Shown one piece after another: positions 24,896 through 32,106 of a stretch of 32,106 nucleotides of DNA. The stretch covers positions 192,620 to 224,725 of the forward strand of contig CABZRR010000001.1 in assembly GCA_902528215.1 (NCBI GenBank), given 5' to 3'. The first letter of the stretch is position 1, and every line of letters begins with the position of its first letter. A program made the translations under genes and the position numbers. The stretch comes from an uncultured SAR86 cluster bacterium (lineage in GTDB: Bacteria; Pseudomonadota; Gammaproteobacteria; Magnimaribacterales; D2472). The notes below the pieces were generated by a model. The model saw nothing but the letters and a program-made list of their open reading frames with translations, made no database searches and was not told the origin of the DNA.

Positions 24896-25906
24896 ATGTC
24901 ATTAAATACTTTAGAAGAAATAGCTAAATATATTGTTTCAGATGGAAAAGGAATTTTAGCAGCAGACGAGAGTAATCCAACATGTGGGAAGCGATTTGAT
25001 TCTATTGGTGTCGAATCAACTGAGTCTAATAGACGTGATTATAGAGAGATGCTATTTAGATCAAGTGGGATGAAAGACAATATTGGAGGTGTAATTTTAT
25101 TTGATGAAACCATAAGACAGAATGCTCAAGATGGAACTCCTCTTCTTGATTTAATCAAGAATCAGGGAGCATTGCCAGGTATAAAAGTTGATAAGGGCCT
25201 TGCACCTTTAGAGTCATCGCCAGAAGAGACACTTACACAAGGACTAGATGGTTTAGATGAGAGATGCAAAGAATATTTCACACTTGGAGCAAAATTTACA
25301 AAGTGGAGAGCGGTTATTAAGATATGTGATGATATCCCAACAGATGGATGTATCCAAGCCAACATGGAAGCTTTGGCTAAATACGCAAAAATTGTTCAAG
25401 ATAATAATATGGTGCCTATAGTTGAGCCTGAAGTTTTGATGGATGGTAATCACTCTATTGAGGAGTGTTATGAGGTTACCAGCAAATCATTGAAAATGCT
25501 TTTTAAATGTTTAAAACATGAAGGGGTGAATATAGGAGGCACAATTCTTAAGCCCAACATGGTAACTTCTGGATCAATTGCTGAGTCTCAAGCATCAATC
25601 CAACAGGTAGCAGAGATGACCGTTCAATGCCTTAATGAAAATGTTCCATCTGATCTTCCAGGAATAACTTTTCTTTCGGGTGGGCAGTCTGATGTAAATG
25701 CTACAGCTCATTTAGATGCAATGAATAAAATTGGTGGATTTTCTTGGAAACTGAGTTTTTCTTATGGAAGGGCTCTTCAGCAACCCTCTCTAAAAGCATG
25801 GCTTGGTAAAGAAGAAAATATACCTAAAGCTCAAGAGGCATTCTCTCACAGAGCCTTAATGAATAAGCTTGCTGCAAATGGAGCTTGGAACTTAGATTTA
25901 GAATAA
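24896..25906 (+). CDS. Fructose-bisphosphate aldolase, class I
   Basis: This metal-independent, Schiff-base aldolase (336 aa) cleaves or forms fructose 1,6-bisphosphate. The N-terminal GILAADESNPTCGKRF and the ILFDETIRQ motif mark the eukaryote-like class I family. The Schiff-base lysine is K219 in GGTILKPNMV. E177 and E179 (VPIVEPEV) and K142 (KWRAVIKI) complete the active site. The final residues are LDLE, without the terminal Tyr of vertebrate enzymes. Many gammaproteobacteria have a class II zinc enzyme after pgk, so a class I enzyme here is notable. It lies 13 bases after pgk with a strong ribosome site. Confidence 0.95.
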   Translation: MSLNTLEEIAKYIVSDGKGILAADESNPTCGKRFDSIGVESTESNRRDYREMLFRSSGMKDNIGGVILFDETIRQNAQDGTPLLDLIKNQGALPGIKVDKGLAPLESSPEETLTQGLDGLDERCKEYFTLGAKFTKWRAVIKICDDIPTDGCIQANMEALAKYAKIVQDNNMVPIVEPEVLMDGNHSIEECYEVTSKSLKMLFKCLKHEGVNIGGTILKPNMVTSGSIAESQASIQQVAEMTVQCLNENVPSDLPGITFLSGGQSDVNATAHLDAMNKIGGFSWKLSFSYGRALQQPSLKAWLGKEENIPKAQEAFSHRALMNKLAANGAWNLDLE

Positions 25907-25919
25907 TTTTATTAATCAG

Positions 25920-26357
25920 ATGAAAGTAATTGCTCAGAGAGTTTCATCTGCAAAAGTAAGTATTAACAAAGAAACTCATGCTTCCATAAATAAAGGCATT
26001 TTAGCTTACGTCTGTTTTGAAAGAGGCGACAAAGGCGAGGTTATTGATAAATTTATTCAAAAGATTGGAAGCTTTTCAATTTTTCGTGGAGAAAATGATG
26101 AGATGTCATTAAATCTAAAAAATGTTGAAGGTGAGTTATTAATAATTAGTCAATTTACATTGGCTGCAGTTACAAAAAAAGGTAATAAACCCAGTTTTCA
26201 TAGGGCATTGGATTCAAAGAAAGCTAATTCCCTTTATAATTTATTGTTAAAACGGCTCTCAGACTCCTCAATACGATTTCAATCAGGAGTTTTTGGAGCA
26301 GATATGGATATTCAATCAATTAATGAGGGTCCAGTTACATTCTTGTTTGAGATATAA
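25920..26357 (+). CDS. dtd: D-aminoacyl-tRNA deacylase
   Basis: Dtd removes D-amino acids wrongly attached to tRNA. The protein is 145 aa, the usual length. The N-terminal MKVIAQRVSSAKVSI, the catalytic SQFTL segment, the GNKPSFHRA loop and the C-terminal GVFGADMDIQSINEGPVTF correspond to the family, with the Gly-Pro of the chiral-proofreading motif present. It starts 13 bases after the aldolase gene and likely shares its transcript. The functional link with glycolysis genes is probably only transcriptional. Confidence 0.94.
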   Translation: MKVIAQRVSSAKVSINKETHASINKGILAYVCFERGDKGEVIDKFIQKIGSFSIFRGENDEMSLNLKNVEGELLIISQFTLAAVTKKGNKPSFHRALDSKKANSLYNLLLKRLSDSSIRFQSGVFGADMDIQSINEGPVTFLFEI

Positions 26358-26361
26358 AACT

Positions 26362-27534
26362 ATGGAAGAAAAATTAATTAGCTTTACAAAAGAAGTCGAT
26401 GCATGGATAGAAGATAATTGCCCACAGTCGATGAGAACTCCAATGCCTGTTAGTGAGCAAGTTTGGGCTTCCTCAAGTATTGAATTTCCTTCAAACGATT
26501 CTAGGGTATGGTTCGATGCTATGGTTTCAAAAGGCTGGTGCACTCCTGAGTGGCCAGTCGAATATGGTGGTGGAGGATTATCATTTGAAGAATCAAAAAT
26601 TTTAAAAAGCCGCCTCAAATTTTTTGGCTGTCGTCCAGCACAAATTAACTTCGGCATCTCAATGCTTGGCCCAGTGATCTTAGAGTTTGGAACCAATGAT
26701 CAAAAAAAAGAGTTTTTGCCTAAAATTTCAAGAGGAGAGATTTGGTGGTGCCAAGGCTTTTCTGAGCCTGGCGCTGGTTCAGATTTAGCCAACCTTTCAA
26801 CTACCGCAAAATTAATAGATGGAGAATACATTATAAATGGATCTAAAATCTGGACATCAGAGGCGAATAAGGCAGATTGGATGTATTGCTTGGTAAGAAC
26901 TGCAAAAACAGAAAAGAAACAAGCTGGTATATCTTTTATTTTAATAAATTTAAAACAACCTAAAATTGATATTAAGCCAATAAAATTACTCAGTGGACAA
27001 TCTCCTTTTTGCCAAGTTTTTTTTGATGATGTAATAGCTAGCGAGTCTCATAGAATTGCTGATGAAAATGATGGCTGGAAAGTTGCAAAAAGATTGCTTG
27101 AATTTGAGAGAACCATGATGGCAGATATGGGCAGTGAAGGAGCCGTTGATATTGAACCCATTGAAATTTTTAAAACTAGTGATGCTTTAAGTGCTCCAGG
27201 ACAACTCAACTTACTAACAAAAATAAAAAAACACGAAATGCGTAATCATTTAATTGACTTAACTATGATAAGAACTCAGATTGAATCTAAAAATGGCTTT
27301 TCACCTGCTGCGCTCTCATTGAAGTTCATCAGCACAGAAGAAACACAAGCAAGATGGGAGCTTAATGTAGCAAGTCTTGGAGCCGGCGGTCTAGAAAAAG
27401 TTGAAAACAGCAGTGGAGTTAAAAAAGAAATAGCTAAGTCATTTTTTTATTCTAAGGCTTACACTATTGCTGGGGGAAGTTCAGAGGTTCAATTGAATAT
27501 AATTTCTAAACATATTTTAGGCTTACCATCATGA
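26362..27534 (+). CDS. Acyl-CoA dehydrogenase
   Basis: This FAD flavoprotein (390 aa) introduces a double bond into an acyl-CoA. FAD and substrate motifs are WCQGFSEPGAGSDLANL and IINGSKIWTSEAN in the middle domain. The C-terminal AGGSSEVQLNIISKHILGLP is the usual end of the family. The start at 26362 follows the dtd stop closely; the longer frame from 26293 lies inside dtd and lacks family similarity. Substrate chain length cannot be read. It is followed by the LOG gene with an ATGA overlap. Confidence 0.92.
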   Translation: MEEKLISFTKEVDAWIEDNCPQSMRTPMPVSEQVWASSSIEFPSNDSRVWFDAMVSKGWCTPEWPVEYGGGGLSFEESKILKSRLKFFGCRPAQINFGISMLGPVILEFGTNDQKKEFLPKISRGEIWWCQGFSEPGAGSDLANLSTTAKLIDGEYIINGSKIWTSEANKADWMYCLVRTAKTEKKQAGISFILINLKQPKIDIKPIKLLSGQSPFCQVFFDDVIASESHRIADENDGWKVAKRLLEFERTMMADMGSEGAVDIEPIEIFKTSDALSAPGQLNLLTKIKKHEMRNHLIDLTMIRTQIESKNGFSPAALSLKFISTEETQARWELNVASLGAGGLEKVENSSGVKKEIAKSFFYSKAYTIAGGSSEVQLNIISKHILGLPS

Positions 27535-28133
27535 CAATCAAAAAAATATCTGTTTTTTGTGGTGCGCATGTTGGCAAATCCATAAATTATAAAACTGCTG
27601 GAGAGCAAATCGGGAAGCTGATCGCTGAAAAAGGTCTTGAATTAATATTTGGTGGCGGCAATGTTGGGCTAATGAAAATCGTTGCCGATACCGCAATCAA
27701 GCATGGTGGAAGTGTTATAGGAATTACTTTAAAGTCACTGCATGAATTTGAATTAACTAACCCTAACATTAATGAAATTATCATTACTCATTCGCTATTT
27801 GAAAGAAAAGAAAGATTTTTAAGTATGAGCGACGCATTTATTGTTTTACCTGGAGGAGTAGGCTCAATGGATGAGCTCCTAGAGGTTATGGTAAGCAATC
27901 AATTAGGCGGAATTAATAAACCCGTCGGTTTATTGAATACCAATGGCTACTACAATGGTTTTTTAGACTGGTTACAACGCTCAGTGGATGATGAGTTTGT
28001 ATCTGAAGAAAATCAAAGACAAATCCAAGTAAGTGAAAATCCTAAAGAGCTACTAGAAATGATTTTGTCAGCTAAAATGCCTTCATCAGATACCTGGATA
28101 GAAAGGCTCAATGTTGATTTTCCAATAGATTAA
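27531..28133 (+). CDS. LOG-family cytokinin riboside 5'-monophosphate phosphoribohydrolase-like protein
   Basis: This 200-aa Rossmann-fold protein of the LOG (TIGR00730) family has GGGNVGLMKIVADTAIKHGG and the signature LPGGVGSMDELLE (canonical PGGxGTxxE, with Ser for Thr). The ERKERF segment upstream supplies the conserved Arg-Lys. LOG enzymes release the base from nucleoside 5'-monophosphates; in bacteria without cytokinin signalling the role is unclear and may be nucleotide salvage or damage control. It overlaps the acyl-CoA dehydrogenase as ATGA and shares the TTAA stop with the convergent tatC. Confidence 0.9.
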   Translation: MTIKKISVFCGAHVGKSINYKTAGEQIGKLIAEKGLELIFGGGNVGLMKIVADTAIKHGGSVIGITLKSLHEFELTNPNINEIIITHSLFERKERFLSMSDAFIVLPGGVGSMDELLEVMVSNQLGGINKPVGLLNTNGYYNGFLDWLQRSVDDEFVSEENQRQIQVSENPKELLEMILSAKMPSSDTWIERLNVDFPID

Positions 28134-28846
28134 CTTATTGGATCTCTAGATATTAGCAACCCTATTTCAAAAAGAAGCCACATTGGTATTGCTAGAAATA
28201 ATTGAGAGAAGATATCTGGAGGAGTGAGAAACATTCCGACAACAAAAAAACTAATTATTAGATAAGGCCTCATTTTTTTTATCCGCTCTTTAGATATTAA
28301 TCCGGTGGTTATAACAAGAAATGTTGCAATTGGAATTTCGAAAGCAAAACCGAAAGCAAAAAACAATTTTAAAATAAAATCTAGATATCTATTGATGTCT
28401 GTCATCACTTGAATAGAGTCTGGAGCTGCAGAAATAAAAAAACTCAAAATAATTGGATTAACAATCCAGTAAGCAAAGACAATTCCAGCATAGAAAAGAA
28501 TGATTGAAGAGATAATTAAAGGAATAACAAAAGCTTTTTCTTTCTTATATAAACCTGGAGAGATAAAACCCCAAAGCTCAATAAAGAAGTAAGGAACCGA
28601 TATTAATAATGCAGTGTAAATAGTTATTCTTAGTGGAGCGATAAAGGGTGATGCCACTTCAGTAGCAATCATAGAGCTTCCGGAGGGTAGAAGATCAATC
28701 ATTGGAGATGAAATCAATGTGTAAATATCATTAGTAAAAGGTAAGCAACAGATTAAGATAAAACCTGCAAACAAAAACATTCTGATTATTCTGGATCGTA
28801 ATTCTTTTAAATGCTCAATGTATGACATCTCATTTGGATCGCTCAT
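28130..28846 (-). CDS. tatC: Sec-independent protein translocase TatC
   Basis: TatC is the polytopic receptor of the twin-arginine system, which exports folded proteins. From the ATG at 28846 it is 238 aa with six hydrophobic segments. The N-terminal MSYIEHLKELRSRI matches the conserved 'HL.ELR.R' signal-peptide contact site, and FGFAFEIPIATFLV matches the conserved 'F..PL' region. The longer frame to 28912 lies inside tatB and adds residues not typical of TatC. It overlaps tatB by 17 bases. Confidence 0.96.
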   Translation of the reverse strand: MSDPNEMSYIEHLKELRSRIIRMFLFAGFILICCLPFTNDIYTLISSPMIDLLPSGSSMIATEVASPFIAPLRITIYTALLISVPYFFIELWGFISPGLYKKEKAFVIPLIISSIILFYAGIVFAYWIVNPIILSFFISAAPDSIQVMTDINRYLDFILKLFFAFGFAFEIPIATFLVITTGLISKERIKKMRPYLIISFFVVGMFLTPPDIFSQLFLAIPMWLLFEIGLLISRDPIS

Positions 28847-29075
28847 CTTTATCCTTTTGAAATTCTTCCATTTTAAGTTCGTTATAAATATCTTGTTTGA
28901 GATCTTCAGCACCGATGTCTCTCTCTATAGAGGATCTAAATTCAAATAATTTATTTTGGAATCTGGTGAGAGATTTCATTGAGAATTTAATGAAGCTAGG
29001 CAGTTGATCAGGACCAATGAGAACTATCCCAATAAGAAGGATAATCAATATCTCAAGAAATCCTATTTGCAACAA
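28830..29075 (-). CDS. tatB: Sec-independent protein translocase TatB, TTG start
   Basis: This small membrane protein (81 aa) recognises twin-arginine substrates together with TatC. MLQIGFLEILIILLIGIVL matches the 'MFDIGF.EL' N-terminus of TatB, with the conserved Glu at residue 8, then GPDQLP and an amphipathic helix. No ATG is available: the tatA stop TAA at 29081-29079 is followed by CAA and then TTG at 29075. A second TTG follows at 29072. The 29075 start best fits the family. Translation is probably coupled to tatA. Confidence 0.93.
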   Translation of the reverse strand: MLQIGFLEILIILLIGIVLIGPDQLPSFIKFSMKSLTRFQNKLFEFRSSIERDIGAEDLKQDIYNELKMEEFQKDKDERSK

Positions 29076-29078
29076 TTG

Positions 29079-29258
29079 TTATTGATCTTCTTGTTTAGAT
29101 TCAGAGCTTTTGTCTTCATCTTTTATAGCTTTTTTAAATCCCTTTAGCCCTTCACCTAAATCGGAACCCATGGTTCTAATTTTTTTACCGCCAAAAAGAA
29201 TGAGTATTACAACCAATATAATTAGTATTTGCCAAAAACTTATTCCACCTATACCCAT
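29079..29258 (-). CDS. tatA: Sec-independent protein translocase TatA
   Basis: TatA forms the oligomeric pore of the twin-arginine system. The 59-aa protein has MGIGGISFWQILIILVVIL as the membrane helix, then the conserved hinge LFGGKKIRTMGSDLGEGLKG, an amphipathic helix and a short charged tail ending SESKQEDQ. The FGGKK and DLG elements are diagnostic. It is shorter than E. coli TatA (89 aa) because the tail is reduced. It lies 16 bases downstream of ubiB, three bases upstream of the TTG of tatB, and in the E. coli order. Confidence 0.95.
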   Translation of the reverse strand: MGIGGISFWQILIILVVILILFGGKKIRTMGSDLGEGLKGFKKAIKDEDKSSESKQEDQ

Positions 29259-29274
29259 AATTTACTCCTATCTT

Positions 29275-30843
29275 TCATGACAATATTGTCCCTAAAAGAA
29301 ACATAATAATACCTACAAGAGTAAGTATAGTTAGATTTTGCCATTTTCGGTGATTTTGCAGTCCAGTTTCAAGAATTTTTACGCGATCAGCATTTTTTTT
29401 GCCGTCGTTTGCTAAAAATTTTATATTATCAAGAAGATCAAAAATTTCTCCAGGAAATGAGGATGCCTTTTCCAAAATTTCATAGTGGTTGTTTTCTAGA
29501 AATTCTCTTAATTTGATTGGACTAAATTGTTTATTAATCCATTTATCTAAATAGGGCTCAGCCAGACCCCAAAAATCAAGGTCTTTATAAATTTCTCTCC
29601 CCATTCCTTCAATGTGGATAAGTGTTTTTTGAAGAAGAATCAAAGAAGGTTGAACTGACAAGCCAAATTGTCTAGTCGAATCAAATAAATAGAGCAACAA
29701 ACTTCCAAATTCTATTTCTGATAGTGGCTTCTCAAAAATTGGCTCACAGGTAGCTCTCAATGCTTGCTCTAATTCTGACATATTTGTTTGGCTAGATACC
29801 CACCCTGCTCCAATAAAAAGTTCAGATAGCTTTACATAATCTTGTTTTAAAGTTGCTTGGAGCATTCTCGCTAAATTATATTGGTCTTCTCTACTAAGTG
29901 AGCCTACTATTGCGCAATCAATAGCTATGTAACTTGGTAGCTCAATATTTTCTTTACTTACAAAAATATTGCCTGGATGCATATCTGCATGAAAGAAATT
30001 ATCTCTAAAAACTTGATCTAGAAAAATCTTTACACCATTTTCTGCAAGAGCTTTTCGATTTATACCAAGTTTATCCATAGATTCGACATCTGTGCAGGCT
30101 ATGCCATCTATCTCTTCAAGAGTTAAAATATTAACTCTTGTATGGTCCCAAAATACCTTTGGAATAAACAATAAATCTGAGTCAGCAAAGTTTTTTTTGG
30201 TAACCGTTGTATTTGCTGCTTCAACCTTTAAATCTAATTCTCTAAAAATCGTTTTCTCATAATCATCAATTACATCATTTAGATTTAATCTATTACTATC
30301 TTTATAGAATAAGTTAATCAAAAATCCTGCGGTCCTCATAACCCTCACATTTCTCTTAACTCTTTTATGAATTCCAGGCCTTAAAACTTTTATTACTACT
30401 TTTTCATTTGTTTTTTTTATCTTCGCTTTGTGGACTTGTGCTAAAGAAGCTGCAGCTAATGGCGTGTCTTCAAAATCTTTAAATACCTCATCAATTTTTA
30501 TATTAAGACTTCTTTCAATTATTTTTTTTGCATCATTTGTTGCAAATGGTTTGCATTGATCTGTAAGTTCTTTTAAATGAGAAGTTATTTTTACAGGAAC
30601 AACATCTGTTCTTGTTGATAACAATTGACCAAATTTAATAAACATAGGACCGAGACTTTCTAAAAAATTTTTTAACCTTAGTCCAGGCGGAATTTTGCGA
30701 TTAAATATATAAAAAGGATTTATGTATCCAAGAATTCGAATATGTAAAGAGTGATTATTTTCAATTGCAATATTAAGAATGCTAAATCTTATAGCTTGAG
30801 CTAAGATTTTTAGGCAGTCGATGATCGAGAGTAAAATATTCAT
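29275..30843 (-). CDS. ubiB: UbiB, ABC1-type atypical kinase/ATPase of ubiquinone biosynthesis
   Basis: UbiB (522 aa; E. coli 546) is a membrane-tethered ATPase needed for ubiquinone synthesis. The diagnostic KxGQ motif is K70-FGQ73 in LGPMFIKFGQ. The Ala-rich loop AAASLAQVHKA follows at about 130, the ATP lysine is in VVIKVLRPG (K152), and FHADMHPGNIFV carries the catalytic residues. AIDCAIVGSL occupies the DFG position, similar to IDCGIVG in E. coli UbiB. A hydrophobic C-terminal segment (LTILTLVGIIMFLLGTIL) anchors it. The start overlaps ubiJ by four bases. Confidence 0.97.
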   Translation of the reverse strand: MNILLSIIDCLKILAQAIRFSILNIAIENNHSLHIRILGYINPFYIFNRKIPPGLRLKNFLESLGPMFIKFGQLLSTRTDVVPVKITSHLKELTDQCKPFATNDAKKIIERSLNIKIDEVFKDFEDTPLAAASLAQVHKAKIKKTNEKVVIKVLRPGIHKRVKRNVRVMRTAGFLINLFYKDSNRLNLNDVIDDYEKTIFRELDLKVEAANTTVTKKNFADSDLLFIPKVFWDHTRVNILTLEEIDGIACTDVESMDKLGINRKALAENGVKIFLDQVFRDNFFHADMHPGNIFVSKENIELPSYIAIDCAIVGSLSREDQYNLARMLQATLKQDYVKLSELFIGAGWVSSQTNMSELEQALRATCEPIFEKPLSEIEFGSLLLYLFDSTRQFGLSVQPSLILLQKTLIHIEGMGREIYKDLDFWGLAEPYLDKWINKQFSPIKLREFLENNHYEILEKASSFPGEIFDLLDNIKFLANDGKKNADRVKILETGLQNHRKWQNLTILTLVGIIMFLLGTILS

Positions 30844-31334
30844 CCGTTAAGCAATGATTGCTCAATTCTATCAAGTCTTATTGAAATATCTCTAAAGGAT
30901 TTTAGAAGTTCATTAATCTGATTATTATTTGTAGACTCTTTTTCTTGAGATTTAATGAACATTTTTCTCAACATTAAAGCGGGAATATCTCCAAAATATT
31001 TATAAACGAGCAACTCAATATCAATATTAGAATTTGCAATAACACCAAAAAATACTAAAGCAGTTTCCGTATCTCCTAAAATACTTTTTGTCGGGATCTG
31101 TTTATTTTTCAAAGCATTTAATGCTTCAAAAATATCTAATCTTAATGAAAATTGAGGATCCTCATGTCTAAAAAAATTTAGTTTTTGATAATTGCTATTT
31201 AAGGTTAATGAAAAATTAGGTAAAGTAGAAATCTCAATATTAAAATTGATTGGATACAAATCCTCGATTTTTTTAATCAGAACTGGAGACAAAGAATTTA
31301 TCTCTTTGAATAGCTTGTTAAGGCAGATGCTCAT
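30840..31334 (-). CDS. ubiJ: UbiJ, SCP2-domain lipid-binding factor of ubiquinone biosynthesis
   Basis: This 164-aa protein lies between ubiE and ubiB, where E. coli has ubiJ (201 aa). The N-terminal two-thirds fits an SCP2-like lipid-binding fold: FNIEISTLPNFSLTL and the later ILGDTETALVFFGVI match the 'I.G.....L..L' pattern. The C-terminal part is a predicted coiled coil ending FRDISIRLDRIEQSLLNG. UbiJ with UbiK scaffolds the soluble hydroxylase and methylase complex. Sequence conservation is low, so the assignment depends on position plus fold. It begins two bases after ubiE ends. Confidence 0.8.
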   Translation of the reverse strand: MSICLNKLFKEINSLSPVLIKKIEDLYPINFNIEISTLPNFSLTLNSNYQKLNFFRHEDPQFSLRLDIFEALNALKNKQIPTKSILGDTETALVFFGVIANSNIDIELLVYKYFGDIPALMLRKMFIKSQEKESTNNNQINELLKSFRDISIRLDRIEQSLLNG

Positions 31335-31336
31335 GA

Positions 31337-32071
31337 TTATTTTGCTTTATGAATTGCAACAATACCATTTTGAAGATTATAAAATTTACATTTCTTAAAC
31401 CCGGCATCTATTATTATATTTTTTAATTCTTCTTGGTCAGGATGCATTCTGATTGATTCAGCAAGATATTGATAACTTTCTGTATCTTTTGCAAAAAAAC
31501 CACCCAATTTAGGGATTACATTGAATGAATACCAGTCATATATTTTAGAAAAAAAATAATTTGTTGGTTTTGAAAATTCTAAAATTAACAAGGTTCCGTT
31601 TGGTCGGAGAACTCTTTTCATCTCTTTCAATCCATTAAACTTGTTAGTGAAATTTCGAATCCCAAACCCAACTGTTACTAAGTCAAAAGAATTATCTTGA
31701 TATGGAAGTTTTTCTCCAGATGCTAGTGCAAAGTTACAATTATGAAAAAAATTCTCATTTATAGATCTTTCCCTTCCCCTGACAAGCATTGATGCATTAA
31801 TATCAGTTACATGAATTGATGCAGATTTAAATTCTTCGCTGATCAATTTTGGGATATCAGCAGTACCGCTAGCAATATCAAGCACTACAGAGTTTTCGTT
31901 AATCTCAGCAAGCTCAAGTAGGATTCTCTTCCATAGTCTATGAAGTCCAAATGACATAACGTCATTCATCAAATCATACTCTTCAGCTACTGAGTGAAAA
32001 ACATCGCCAACATGCTCAGCTTTTTTGCTTACGTCAATCTCTTGGAAGCCGAAATGTGTTTTATCATTCAT
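31337..32071 (-). CDS. ubiE: Ubiquinone/menaquinone C-methyltransferase UbiE
   Basis: UbiE is a SAM-dependent methyltransferase (244 aa; E. coli 251) that methylates C2 of the demethoxy-ubiquinone ring. Family marks are VFHSVAEEYDLMNDVMSFG near the N-terminus, the SAM-binding LDIASGTADIPKL, and VTVGFGIRNFTN. It is the first gene of ubiE-ubiJ-ubiB-tatABC and links to the MetK/AhcY methyl cycle also encoded in this window. The ATG at 32071 fits family length; an internal ATG at 32067 is out of frame. Only 35 bases upstream are visible, with no clear promoter. Confidence 0.97.
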   Translation of the reverse strand: MNDKTHFGFQEIDVSKKAEHVGDVFHSVAEEYDLMNDVMSFGLHRLWKRILLELAEINENSVVLDIASGTADIPKLISEEFKSASIHVTDINASMLVRGRERSINENFFHNCNFALASGEKLPYQDNSFDLVTVGFGIRNFTNKFNGLKEMKRVLRPNGTLLILEFSKPTNYFFSKIYDWYSFNVIPKLGGFFAKDTESYQYLAESIRMHPDQEELKNIIIDAGFKKCKFYNLQNGIVAIHKAK

Positions 32072-32106
32072 TTATTTTCTTTGACTTAAAACTATAAAAT
32101 TATTGT

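Noticed and set aside
26293-26361. Earlier start for the acyl-CoA dehydrogenase
   Set aside because: It lies within dtd in another frame and has no family similarity.
28847-28912. Earlier start for tatC
   Set aside because: It lies within tatB; the MSDPNEMSYIEHL start fits TatC.
29920-29960. DCA in place of the kinase DFG motif in UbiB, first read as inactivation
   Set aside because: E. coli UbiB has a similar IDCGIVG, so this is normal for the family.
1-32106. Search for CRISPR arrays, insertion sequences, tRNAs, toxin-antitoxin pairs and biosynthetic clusters
   Set aside because: None was seen: no regularly spaced repeats, transposase motifs or tRNA-like cloverleaf stretches, and nearly all DNA is accounted for by housekeeping genes.

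Overview
The window is a dense, AT-rich stretch of chromosome from a gammaproteobacterium, most likely a streamlined marine planktonic lineage of the SAR86 type. That placement is inferred from gene order and protein families, low G+C and very short intergenic gaps; there is no rRNA or proven taxonomic marker. I count 36 protein genes (one cut by the left edge). I see no tRNA, rRNA, insertion sequence, phage gene or CRISPR array, and no gene-free stretch over 300 bases. Two real genes are too short to be obvious: lptM (33 aa) and tatA (59 aa).

Layout. 1-2720 (+): the end of a cytochrome oxidase accessory cluster (PA0111-like partial gene, ctaA, cyoE, sco). 2717-7681 (-): a likely operon pckA-gshA-quinone oxidoreductase-lipoprotein phosphatase, with dsbB upstream. 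8437-13578: a neighbourhood resembling Pseudomonas polA-engB-cytochrome c4-dsbA, with a Coq4-like gene inserted between polA and engB. 13676-14269 (+): a pseudoazurin. 14289-18860 (-): lptM-lysA-dapF-DUF484-xerC-HAD phosphatase-ubiK, most of it a classic gammaproteobacterial block. 18902-21531 (-): metK and ahcY, the methyl cycle. 21758-28133 (+): tkt-pgk-fba (class I)-dtd-acyl-CoA dehydrogenase-LOG. 28130-32071 (-): ubiE-ubiJ-ubiB-tatA-tatB-tatC, in the E. coli order.

How the genes fit together. Aerobic respiration is the main theme: heme A synthesis and copper delivery for cytochrome oxidase, cytochrome c4 and pseudoazurin as periplasmic carriers, and five ubiquinone genes or candidates (ubiE, ubiJ, ubiB, ubiK, coq4-like). 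Export and folding of periplasmic proteins is a second theme (TatABC, DsbA, DsbB, LptM). Central carbon flow (PckA, transketolase, Pgk, class I aldolase) and the SAM cycle (MetK, AhcY) make up most of the rest.

Nothing here looks like an exotic multi-gene system. The items most worth a second look are a SAM-II-like fold in the metK leader, a Coq4-family protein beside bacterial Ubi factors, the miniature lptM, a HexR-like operator upstream of pckA, and convergent gene pairs that share a four-base stop.
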